Below, piece by piece: positions 1 to 7,000 of a stretch of DNA of 52,785 nt (position 1 is the stretch's first letter; each line of letters begins with the position of its first letter). The stretch covers positions 1 through 52,785 of the forward strand of contig NZ_LGHM01000173.1 in assembly GCF_001908185.1 (NCBI RefSeq), given 5' to 3'. The notes under the pieces are model-generated. The model made no database searches. It was not told the DNA's origin and worked only from the letters and a program-made list of their open reading frames with translations. The DNA comes from Bradyrhizobium sp. AS23.2. Its GTDB lineage: Bacteria; Pseudomonadota; Alphaproteobacteria; Rhizobiales; Xanthobacteraceae. The position numbers and the translations under genes are program-made.

Positions 1-97
1 TAATCTGCAGCGCTTCGGCAATCGAACGGACAGTTTCGCCGGCATCAGCCCGTGCCAGAGCGCGCTCGCGAATGTCTTCCGAAAACGGTCGCGTCAT
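1..97 (-). CDS. IS630-family transposase, N-terminal fragment
   Basis: The minus strand opens with ATG at 97 and reads 32 codons without a stop to the window edge, so only the N-terminus is visible. It begins MTRPFSEDIRERAL and continues with an ARADAGETVRSIAEAL-type helix-turn-helix, the usual opening of IS630-like transposases (orfA of the two-frame type). The element body lies outside the window. The short stretch to fmdB, 98-184, would then be the end of the insertion sequence. Family assignment rests on this short motif only. Confidence 0.7.
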   Translation of the reverse strand, partial: MTRPFSEDIRERALARADAGETVRSIAEALQI

Positions 98-125
98 CCA
101 TGCTGGCGTCCGTTCGCCAGCATGG
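98..125. repeat. 11-bp perfect palindrome at IS630 start
   Basis: CCATGCTGGCG (98-108) is followed after six bases by its exact reverse complement (115-125). The palindrome lies immediately upstream of the transposase ATG and could fold in its leader or belong to the element's terminal region. Its function is unknown. Confidence 0.6.
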
Positions 126-184
126 AGTTTGAATCAGAAATTGCCCCATCTGGGAATCCAGATTCCGCTAAAAGACAACATGCT

Positions 185-532
185 CTAGTGGCTGATCATC
201 CAAGGACGAGCCGTCGGGAAACTCTTGGCACCGCTCTTAGTCCTCGCCATGTGCCGCGCCGGCTTCTTCTTGCCCGTGGAGCAGCAACCGCAGCCGGGCC
301 CATGCGACGCCTTGTATTGCGCGAGCGTCTGCGGCGCGTGCGTGCTGCGCTCGTTGACGGCGTGCGCCTTGCGCTTCTCCGCCGGCATGCAGAAGAAATT
401 CGGCGCGGTCAGGAGCACGCGCGGCGCGAGAGTCTCGCAGTGCGGGCAGCTTTGCGGGTCGTCGCATTCCGCCATCGGGCGCAGATCCTTGAAAGGTCCG
501 CAGTCGTCACAGAGATATTCATAGACCGGCAT
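185..532 (-). CDS. fmdB: FmdB-type zinc-ribbon protein
   Basis: A 115-residue protein starting MPVYEYLCDDCG, the signature opening of the FmdB/CxxC_CXXC_SSSS family. C8-x2-C11 and C29-x2-C32 form a predicted zinc ribbon, and a second Cys-rich stretch (GCGCC) lies near residue 90. The open frame extends upstream, but the ATG at 532 matches the family start and has a purine-rich GGGGA upstream. It sits downstream of the formamidase gene on the same strand, as in the Methylophilus fmd cluster, where FmdB was proposed to be regulatory; the biochemical role is uncertain. The C-terminus ends in a CTAG close to the IS630 fragment, so the last residues may have been altered by that insertion. Confidence 0.85.
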   Translation of the reverse strand: MPVYEYLCDDCGPFKDLRPMAECDDPQSCPHCETLAPRVLLTAPNFFCMPAEKRKAHAVNERSTHAPQTLAQYKASHGPGCGCCSTGKKKPARHMARTKSGAKSFPTARPWMISH

Positions 533-626
533 CGCATCATCCCCACGCTCTTGCCTGTTCAAAATGATCCCGCAGCGGATGCGGGGCGGCAAAGAGGCGC
601 CGTCCCGCATCCTTCTCGCGCAGGGA

Positions 627-1856
627 TTACTTGTCCGGCGATATCGGCATCTGGATATCGCCCTTGATGTGCTTGATGGGCCCCGCCGCCGACGGCATCA
701 CGTCGAAGTCGAAGATCTCCGTCGGCAGCCACAACGTGGCGCAGGCATTGGGGACGTCGACCACGCCGGAGATGTGACCCTGGCACGGCGCTGTGCCGAG
801 GATCGAATAGGCCTGCGCGCCGGAGTAGCCGAACTTCTTCAGATACTCGATGGCGTTGAGGCAGGCCTGTCGATAGGCGATGTGGACGTCGAGATAGTGC
901 TGCTTGCCGGCTTCATCGACCGAGATGCCTTCGAAAATCAGATAGTCCTTGTAGTTCGGCGTGATCGGCGACGGCTTGAAGATCGGATTCTTGATGCCGT
1001 ATTTCGCCATGCCGTCCTTGATCACCTCGACCTTCAGATGCAGCCAGCCGGCCATCTCGATCGCGCCGCAGAAAGTGACCTCGCCATCGCCCTGGCTGAA
1101 GTGCAGATCGCCCATCGAGAGACCTGCACCGGGCACATAGACCGGGAAGTAGATCTTCGAGCCGCGCGAAAGGTCCTTGATGTCGCAATTGCCGCCATGC
1201 TCGCGCGGCGGCACGGTGCGCGCGCCTTCCGCGCCGATCTTGTCCTTGACGTCGCCCTTGGCGCGGCCGCCATGAGCGGTCGGCGCGAACGGCGGGTTGG
1301 CAAGGCCGGGCACGCGGGCAGGGTTGGTCGAGATCAGCTCGGCCTCGCGCTTGTTCCACATGTCCAGCATCTTCGGATCGGGCAGACAGCCGATCAGGCC
1401 GGGATGGATCAATCCGGCAAAGTTGACACCCGGCACGTGGCGGGACGAGGTGTAGAGCCCCTTGATGTCCCAGATCGACTTCTGCGCCAGCGGGAAATGA
1501 TCGGTCAGGAAGCCGCCGCCATTCTGCTTGGAGAAGAAGCCGTTGAAGCCCCACAGGCTCTCCTTGAGCGGACCGACGTCGAGCAGATCCACGACCAGGA
1601 GGTCGCCGGGCTCGGCGCCCTTGACACCGATCGGGCCGGACAAGAAGTGCACGATCGACAGGTCGATGTCGCGCACGTCGTCGGCGGAATCGTTGTTCTT
1701 GATGAAGCCGCCGGTCCAGTCATAGGTCTCGATAATGAAGTCGTCGCCGGGATTGACCCACGCCACGATCGGAATGTCCGGGTGCCAGCGATTGTGCACC
1801 ATGTCATTTTCATAAGCCGACTTGGTGAGGTCGACCTTGATCAGTGTCTCTGGCAT
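627..1856 (-). CDS. fmdA: Formamidase (FmdA/AmdA family)
   Basis: A 409-residue cytosolic hydrolase of the acetamidase/formamidase family, which cleaves formamide to formate and ammonia. It opens MPETLIKVDLTKSAYEN and has family features such as HNRWHPDIP, WVNPGDDF and GDLLVVDLLDVGP, with HVPGVNFAGLIHPGLIGC further on. Length and N-terminus are as expected for formamidase. It lies just downstream of the urtABCDE-type transporter genes on the same strand (27-base gap from urtE) and upstream of fmdB, so it is probably the last catalytic step of the imported-amide pathway. Acetamide as an additional substrate cannot be excluded from sequence. Confidence 0.93.
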   Translation of the reverse strand: MPETLIKVDLTKSAYENDMVHNRWHPDIPIVAWVNPGDDFIIETYDWTGGFIKNNDSADDVRDIDLSIVHFLSGPIGVKGAEPGDLLVVDLLDVGPLKESLWGFNGFFSKQNGGGFLTDHFPLAQKSIWDIKGLYTSSRHVPGVNFAGLIHPGLIGCLPDPKMLDMWNKREAELISTNPARVPGLANPPFAPTAHGGRAKGDVKDKIGAEGARTVPPREHGGNCDIKDLSRGSKIYFPVYVPGAGLSMGDLHFSQGDGEVTFCGAIEMAGWLHLKVEVIKDGMAKYGIKNPIFKPSPITPNYKDYLIFEGISVDEAGKQHYLDVHIAYRQACLNAIEYLKKFGYSGAQAYSILGTAPCQGHISGVVDVPNACATLWLPTEIFDFDVMPSAAGPIKHIKGDIQMPISPDK

Positions 1857-1883
1857 CGAGATGCTCCCCTTTTACACGGTTGG

Positions 1884-2573
1884 TTAGACGGACAGATATT
1901 TCGAGACTTGCGCGGCATCGACGCTGTCACGCGGATCGTCGCGGACGATCTCGCCATTCTCGATGACCAGCACGCGGTCGGCGATATCGAGCGCGAAGCT
2001 CAGGACCTGCTCGGACACGACGATCGACAGGCCGCGTTCGTCGCGGATGCGCTTCAGTGTCCGCGCCATGTCCTTGATGATGGAGGGCTGAATGCCCTCG
2101 GTCGGCTCGTCCAGCAGCAGCACCTTCGGCTTGGTCGCGAGCGCACGCGCAATCGCGAGCTGCTGCTGCTGGCCGCCCGAGAGATTGCCGCCACGACGGC
2201 CCTTCATCTCGAGCAGAACCGGGAACAATTCGTAGATGTCGCCGGGCACCTCGGACTCGCCGGTGACCACGAGGCCGGTCTCGATGTTCTCCTTCACCGT
2301 CATGGTGGAGAAGATCATGCGGCCCTGCGGCACATAGGCGAGGCCCTTGGCGACGCGCTCGCAGCTCTTGAGCCCGCCGAGCTCGGCGCCGTCCATGGTC
2401 ATCGAGCCGCTCTTTGCCGGTAGAATGCCCATCAGCGACTTCATCAGCGTGGTCTTGCCCATGCCGTTGCGGCCCATGATCGCGACGATCTCGTTGGGCG
2501 CGACCTTGACGTTGAGGCCGTGCAGTACCTCGCTCTGACCGTAGGCGACGTGAAGATCGGAGATTGCCAGCAT
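1884..2573 (-). CDS. urtE: Urea/amide ABC transporter ATP-binding protein UrtE
   Basis: A 229-residue ATPase of the branched-chain amino acid (LivF-like) group. Walker A is GRNGMGKTT (34-42), the signature is LSGGQQQQ, and Walker B is VLLLDEPTEGIQP, the last being typical of UrtE. It drives inner-membrane import with UrtD as the partner ATPase and UrtB/UrtC as permeases. It is the fifth gene of a minus-strand operon A-B-C-D-E, 10 bases downstream of urtD. In Methylophilus the equivalent transporter (fmdDEF) carries short-chain amides as well as urea, and the adjacent formamidase suggests the same here. Confidence 0.92.
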   Translation of the reverse strand: MLAISDLHVAYGQSEVLHGLNVKVAPNEIVAIMGRNGMGKTTLMKSLMGILPAKSGSMTMDGAELGGLKSCERVAKGLAYVPQGRMIFSTMTVKENIETGLVVTGESEVPGDIYELFPVLLEMKGRRGGNLSGGQQQQLAIARALATKPKVLLLDEPTEGIQPSIIKDMARTLKRIRDERGLSIVVSEQVLSFALDIADRVLVIENGEIVRDDPRDSVDAAQVSKYLSV

Positions 2574-2583
2574 CGTCGCGCTC

Positions 2584-3339
2584 CTAATGACCGAGGTAAA
2601 CTTCGATGACCTTGGGGTCGTTCTTCACCTTCTCCATGGTCCCTTCCGAGAGGATCTGGCCCTGGTGCAGCACGGTGACCTTGTGGGCGATGTCCTCGAC
2701 GAACTTCATGTCGTGCTCGATCACCAACACCGAGCGGTTCTTGATGATGCGGTTGAGCAGCTCGGCGGTCTTGGCGCGCTCGGACACGCTCATGCCCGCG
2801 ACTGGCTCATCGAGCATCAACAGGTCCGGGTCCTGGATCAGCAGCATGCCGATCTCGAGCCACTGCTTCTGGCCATGGCTGAGCTCGGATCCGTAGGTGT
2901 CGAGCCTGTCCTTGAGGAAGATCATCTCGGCGACCTCCCCGACCCGCTCCTTCACCGGCTGGTCGCGCTGGAAGGTCAGGGAGCCAAACACGGTGCGGCC
3001 GCGCGGAAACGAGATCTCAAGATTCTCGAACACGGTGAGGTCCTCGAACACCGACGGCGTCTGGAACTTGCGGCCGACGCCGGTCTGGACGATCTCGTTC
3101 TCCTTCATCTTCGTGAGCTCCTGGCCACGAAACTGGATCGAGCCCGAGGTCGCCTTGGTCTTGCCGCAGATCAGGTCGAGCACCGTGGTCTTGCCGGCGC
3201 CGTTCGGCCCGATGATCACGCGGATTTCGTTCTCTTCGACGTAGAAGGAAAGATCGTTCACCGCCTTGAAGCCGTCGAAGGAGACGGTGAGGCCGCTGAC
3301 CGCGAGCAGAAAATCCTTGGGCTGATGTCCAACGAGCAT
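2584..3339 (-). CDS. urtD: Urea/amide ABC transporter ATP-binding protein UrtD
   Basis: A 251-residue LivG-like ATPase with Walker A GPNGAGKTT (44-52), signature LSHGQKQWLEIG and Walker B LLMLDEPVAGM. The frame is open a further 54 codons upstream but that part overlaps urtC out of frame. The ATG at 3339 is preceded by GAGGAG and lies 10 bases after the urtC stop, so it is the better start. It pairs with UrtE to power the transporter. LSHGQ in place of LSGGQ is usual for UrtD proteins and is not a defect. Confidence 0.92.
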   Translation of the reverse strand: MLVGHQPKDFLLAVSGLTVSFDGFKAVNDLSFYVEENEIRVIIGPNGAGKTTVLDLICGKTKATSGSIQFRGQELTKMKENEIVQTGVGRKFQTPSVFEDLTVFENLEISFPRGRTVFGSLTFQRDQPVKERVGEVAEMIFLKDRLDTYGSELSHGQKQWLEIGMLLIQDPDLLMLDEPVAGMSVSERAKTAELLNRIIKNRSVLVIEHDMKFVEDIAHKVTVLHQGQILSEGTMEKVKNDPKVIEVYLGH

Positions 3340-3349
3340 GACGATCTCC

Positions 3350-4483
3350 TCACTCTGCCGGCGCGCCGTCGGCGACCGAATTGTCGTTCCAGCCCGACTT
3401 GCGTGACCCGAACAGGCGATCGACGCGCGGCTGGACGTAGTCGGCCCAGATGCCGGACAGGCCATTCGGGAAGGCCAGCACGACTGCGATGAACAGCGCA
3501 CCCAGGCCGAACAGCCAGAGCTGCGGGAAGGATTCCGACAGCGAGGTTTTTGCGAAGTTCACCAGCAGCGAGCCCCAGACCGCGCCGAAGATCGACATGC
3601 GGCCGCCAACCGCGGTGTAGATCACCATCTCGATCGACGGCACGATGCCGACGAAGGACGGCGACATGAAACCGACCTCGAGCGTGAACATGGCACCGCC
3701 GATGGCGGCGAAGATCGCCGCCGCGCAGAAGGCGAAGATCTTGAAATTCGCGACGCTGTAGCCGGAGAAGCGGACGCGGTCCTCCTGCTCGCGCATCGCC
3801 ACCAGGATGCGGCCGAGCTTGGTCAGGCGGATGAACTGGGCGGCGATGATGCAGGCGAACAACAGCACCACCTCGACGAAGTACAGGATGAACTTGGCGT
3901 GGTCGGTGCGGATATCCCAGCCGTGCAGCGTCCGCAGGTCGGTGATGCCGTTGACACCGCCGGTGTAGCCCTGCTGACCAATGATCAGGATGGTGAGGAT
4001 CGCCGCGATCGCTTGGGTGATGATGGCGAAGTAGACGCCGCCCACCCGGCGCTTGAACATGGCGGCGCCGATGATCAGGGCGAAGATCCCGGGCACCAGC
4101 AGGATCGCGACCAGCGTCAAGGGAAAGCTGTGGAACGGCTTCCAGAAGAACGGCAGCGCGGTGAGCTGATTCCAGTCCATGAAATCGGGAATGCCCGGCG
4201 TCGACTGGATCTTGGTGTTCTCGACGCTGGACGCCTCCAGCTTCAGATACATCGCCATGCAGTAGCCCCCGAGGCCGAAGAACACGCCCTGGCCGAGGCT
4301 CAAGATGCCGCCATAGCCCCAGCAGATCACCAGCCCGATGCCGACGAAGGCGTAGGTCAGATATTTGGCGACCAGGTTGAGGCGGAAGATATCCAGCGAC
4401 AGCGGCAGGATGACGAAGAGCAGCACGGCGAGCGCAAGGAAGCCGATCAGCTCTGAGCGATTGAAGAAGCGCGCGTTGATCAT
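3350..4483 (-). CDS. urtC: Urea/amide ABC transporter permease UrtC
   Basis: A 377-residue inner-membrane permease of the LivM type, with about ten hydrophobic segments beginning ELIGFLALAVLLFVILPLSL. It contains the conserved CWGYGGILSLGQGVFFGLGGY motif region near residues 53-73 and the RVRFSGYSV cytoplasmic loop that contacts the ATPases. It forms the translocation channel with UrtB. It follows urtB on the minus strand after about 30 bases. UrtC proteins run near 350-385 residues, so it appears full length. Confidence 0.91.
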   Translation of the reverse strand: MINARFFNRSELIGFLALAVLLFVILPLSLDIFRLNLVAKYLTYAFVGIGLVICWGYGGILSLGQGVFFGLGGYCMAMYLKLEASSVENTKIQSTPGIPDFMDWNQLTALPFFWKPFHSFPLTLVAILLVPGIFALIIGAAMFKRRVGGVYFAIITQAIAAILTILIIGQQGYTGGVNGITDLRTLHGWDIRTDHAKFILYFVEVVLLFACIIAAQFIRLTKLGRILVAMREQEDRVRFSGYSVANFKIFAFCAAAIFAAIGGAMFTLEVGFMSPSFVGIVPSIEMVIYTAVGGRMSIFGAVWGSLLVNFAKTSLSESFPQLWLFGLGALFIAVVLAFPNGLSGIWADYVQPRVDRLFGSRKSGWNDNSVADGAPAE

Positions 4484-4515
4484 GACTGGGGTGCCTGCCT
4501 GTTCCTACTTGCTTC

Positions 4516-5442
4516 CTACTTGCGGACCTTGAGCGCGAAGAGCCCCTGCGGCCGCACCATCAGGATCGCGACGATGGTCAGCAGCGTGATGACCTTGGCC
4601 ATCGATCCCGACAGGAAGAACTCCAGCGTCGACTGGGTCTGGGAGATCGAAAAGGCCGAGGCGATGGTGCCGAACAGGCTGGCGGCGCCGCCGAACACGA
4701 CGACCAGGAAGGTATCGACGATGTAGAGCTGGCCCGCGGTCGGCCCGGTCGAGCCGATCATGGTGAAGGCGGAGCCCGCCACACCGGCGATGCCGCAACC
4801 GAGACCGAAGGTGTAGCGGTCGACCTTCTCGGTGTTGATGCCGACAGCGCCGGCCATCACGCGGTTCTGCACGACCGCGCGGACCTGCTTGCCCCAGCTC
4901 GACCAGAATAGCACGTAGGCCACAGCGATGGTGATCAGGATGGTCAGCGCCATGACGAACATGCCGTTGATCGGGATCTGGATGGAGTCGGTCGCCTGCC
5001 AGGAGCCCATCATCCACTCCGGCAACTCGACGCCAACCTCGCGTGCGCCGAATACCGACCTATAGGCCTGCTGGAGGATGAGGCTGAGGCCCCAGGTTGC
5101 AAGCAGCGTATCGAGCGGGCGCTTGTAGAGATGCCGTATCATCGCCCACTCGACCAGCATACCGAGCGCGCCCGAGGCGATGAATGCCAGTGTCATGGCG
5201 ATGAAGAAGTAGCCGGGGAACAGCCAGGGCGCGAATTGCTGGACGGCGTTCGAGGTCATCCAGGTGACGTAGGCGCCCAGGATCATGAACTCGCCATGGG
5301 CCATGTTGATGACGCCCATCTGGCCGAAGATGATGGCGAGCCCGAGCGCCATCAGCACGTAGACGGAGAACAGGATCAACCCGGCAAAACCCTGCATCGC
5401 GAAGATGGCGCCGAGATCACCGAGCGAATAGTCACCGAACAT
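4516..5442 (-). CDS. urtB: Urea/amide ABC transporter permease UrtB
   Basis: A LivH-type permease of 308 residues when started at the ATG at 5442, which has GGAGGG six bases upstream; a 12-codon longer frame exists but lacks such a site. Motifs include LGLAIIFGQMGVINMAHGEFMILGAY split across two helices and RAVVQNRVMAGAVGI in the cytoplasmic loop. About eight membrane segments are visible. It forms the channel with UrtC. Second gene of the operon, after the binding protein gene urtA. Confidence 0.91.
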   Translation of the reverse strand: MFGDYSLGDLGAIFAMQGFAGLILFSVYVLMALGLAIIFGQMGVINMAHGEFMILGAYVTWMTSNAVQQFAPWLFPGYFFIAMTLAFIASGALGMLVEWAMIRHLYKRPLDTLLATWGLSLILQQAYRSVFGAREVGVELPEWMMGSWQATDSIQIPINGMFVMALTILITIAVAYVLFWSSWGKQVRAVVQNRVMAGAVGINTEKVDRYTFGLGCGIAGVAGSAFTMIGSTGPTAGQLYIVDTFLVVVFGGAASLFGTIASAFSISQTQSTLEFFLSGSMAKVITLLTIVAILMVRPQGLFALKVRK

Positions 5443-5568
5443 GAACCGCCCTCCGGAATTCCAGGTCAGGCCGCGCACCAGCAGACAGCGCGCGGGAATG
5501 GTGGGCGTGGGCCAATGAGGTCCACGCCTGATGTCGGAGAATGAGGAGAACTCAGGCGAGCGCCGGGC

Positions 5569-6831
5569 TCACTGGTAGCCCTTCGGGAACGGATCGGGCT
5601 CGACCAGATCGGCGGTCTCGTAGACCAGCTCGTACTGGCCATCTGCCTTGGCCTTGCCGACGCGCGTCTTCGACCAGAGGTGATGGTTCTCGTGGATGCG
5701 CACATAGCCTTCCGGCGCGCCCTTGAACTCGACGCCGGGCGATGCGGCCGCGACCTTGTCGATATCGAAGGAGCCGGCCTTCTCCACCGTCAACTTCCAC
5801 AGCCACGGGCCGAGATAGGCAGCCTGGGTGACGTCTCCGATCACCGTCTTCTCGCCCCACATCTTCTTGAAGGCGGAGACGAAAGCCTTGTTGTTGGGAT
5901 TGTCGAGCGACTGGAAGTACTTCATGCAGGCGAACGCGCCCGCGATGTTCTCACCGCCGATGCCGTCGATCTCGTCTTCGGTTACCGAGATCGTCAGCAG
6001 GGTCTGCTTGGAGAGATCGATGCCCGCTGCCTTGAGCTGCTTGTAGAACGCGACGTTGGAGCCGCCGACGATGATGGCGTAGATCACGTCGGGCTTGGTC
6101 AGCTTGATCTTGTTGATGACCGAGTTGAACTGGGTGTGGCCGAGCGGGAAGTATTCCTCGCCGACGACCTTGGCGCCCTGCAGATGGCCTTCGATATGCT
6201 TGCGCGCGATCTTGTTCGAGGTGCGAGGCCAGATGTAGTCCGAGCCGAGCAGGTAGAAGGTCTTCGCGCCCTTGGTCTTGTTGACCCAGTCGAGCCCCGC
6301 GATGATCTGCTGGGTGGCCTCCTGGCCGGTGTAGATGACGTTCTTGGACTGTTCGAGGCCTTCGTAGAAGGTCGGGTAGTACAGCATGCCGTTGTACTGC
6401 TCGAACACCGGCAGCACGGCCTTGCGCGAGGCCGAGGTCCAGCAACCCATGACGGCCGCGCACTTGTCGTTGACCAGCAGCTTCTTGGCTTTTTCCGCGA
6501 AGGTCGGCCAGTCCGAGGCGCCGTCTTCCTGGATGAACTTGATCTTGCGGCCGAGCACGCCGCCCGAGGCATTGATCTGCTCGATGGCGAGCTTTTCGGC
6601 CTCGACCGAGCCGGTTTCGGAGATCGCCATGGTGCCGGTGACGGAGTGGAGGATGCCGACCGTCACCTCGGTGTCGGTGACCGCAAGACCCGTGGTGTTG
6701 ACCACCGAGGTCGCCGGCGCCTGCGCGAACGACGTCCGCGGCAGCATCGTGATGGCCGGCAGCGCTGCCATTCCCATCAGCAGTTTACGCCGGAGCGGCG
6801 AATTCAGGCCCTTGTTGGCTTCGTCTGACAT
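5569..6831 (-). CDS. urtA: Urea/amide ABC transporter substrate-binding protein UrtA
   Basis: A 420-residue periplasmic binding protein. The N-terminus has a twin-arginine signal (R14-R15, SPLRRKLLMG) followed by a hydrophobic stretch ending around AQA (residue 37), suggesting Tat export. The mature part begins with VTVGILHSVTGTMAISETG, the UrtA/FmdD signature, and contains MLYYPTFYEGLE. The ATG at 6831 follows a GGGGTGC purine-rich site; the 34 extra upstream codons would run across the promoter region. First gene of the minus-strand operon, transcribed divergently from a transporter-like sensor kinase gene. Substrate may be urea or short-chain amides. Confidence 0.92.
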   Translation of the reverse strand: MSDEANKGLNSPLRRKLLMGMAALPAITMLPRTSFAQAPATSVVNTTGLAVTDTEVTVGILHSVTGTMAISETGSVEAEKLAIEQINASGGVLGRKIKFIQEDGASDWPTFAEKAKKLLVNDKCAAVMGCWTSASRKAVLPVFEQYNGMLYYPTFYEGLEQSKNVIYTGQEATQQIIAGLDWVNKTKGAKTFYLLGSDYIWPRTSNKIARKHIEGHLQGAKVVGEEYFPLGHTQFNSVINKIKLTKPDVIYAIIVGGSNVAFYKQLKAAGIDLSKQTLLTISVTEDEIDGIGGENIAGAFACMKYFQSLDNPNNKAFVSAFKKMWGEKTVIGDVTQAAYLGPWLWKLTVEKAGSFDIDKVAAASPGVEFKGAPEGYVRIHENHHLWSKTRVGKAKADGQYELVYETADLVEPDPFPKGYQ

Positions 6832-6891
6832 GAGCACCCCACTTTTTGTTCGAGGACACGCGATTGGTCCCGTGAGGATGGCTCGGATTTG

Positions 6892-6933
6892 TGCACCGCA
6901 AGCATACGCAAGATCGCGTATACTGCACCGCAA
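6892..6933. promoter_or_regulatory. Candidate operator in the urtA/kinase divergent region
   Basis: The decamer TGCACCGCAA occurs twice as a direct repeat (6892-6901 and 6924-6933). Between the copies lies a perfect inverted repeat ATACGC-N6-GCGTAT (6904-6909 and 6916-6921). The element is about 60 bases from the urtA start and about 70 from the kinase start. LuxR/NarL-type regulators often bind such short inverted repeats, so the regulator encoded at 10356-11285 is the obvious candidate. No experimental consensus is known to me. Confidence 0.5.
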
Positions 6934-7000
6934 AATACCGGCGTAGGCTTTTGGTACGGAATTTGCGAGGGCTTCGGGTCGGTATCGGGAGTGGGGTCAA

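Noticed and set aside
564..2423. Long plus-strand open frame of 619 codons
   Set aside because: It is the antisense shadow of formamidase and urtE; the Arg/Asp/His-rich translation and missing domain are typical of high-GC antisense frames.
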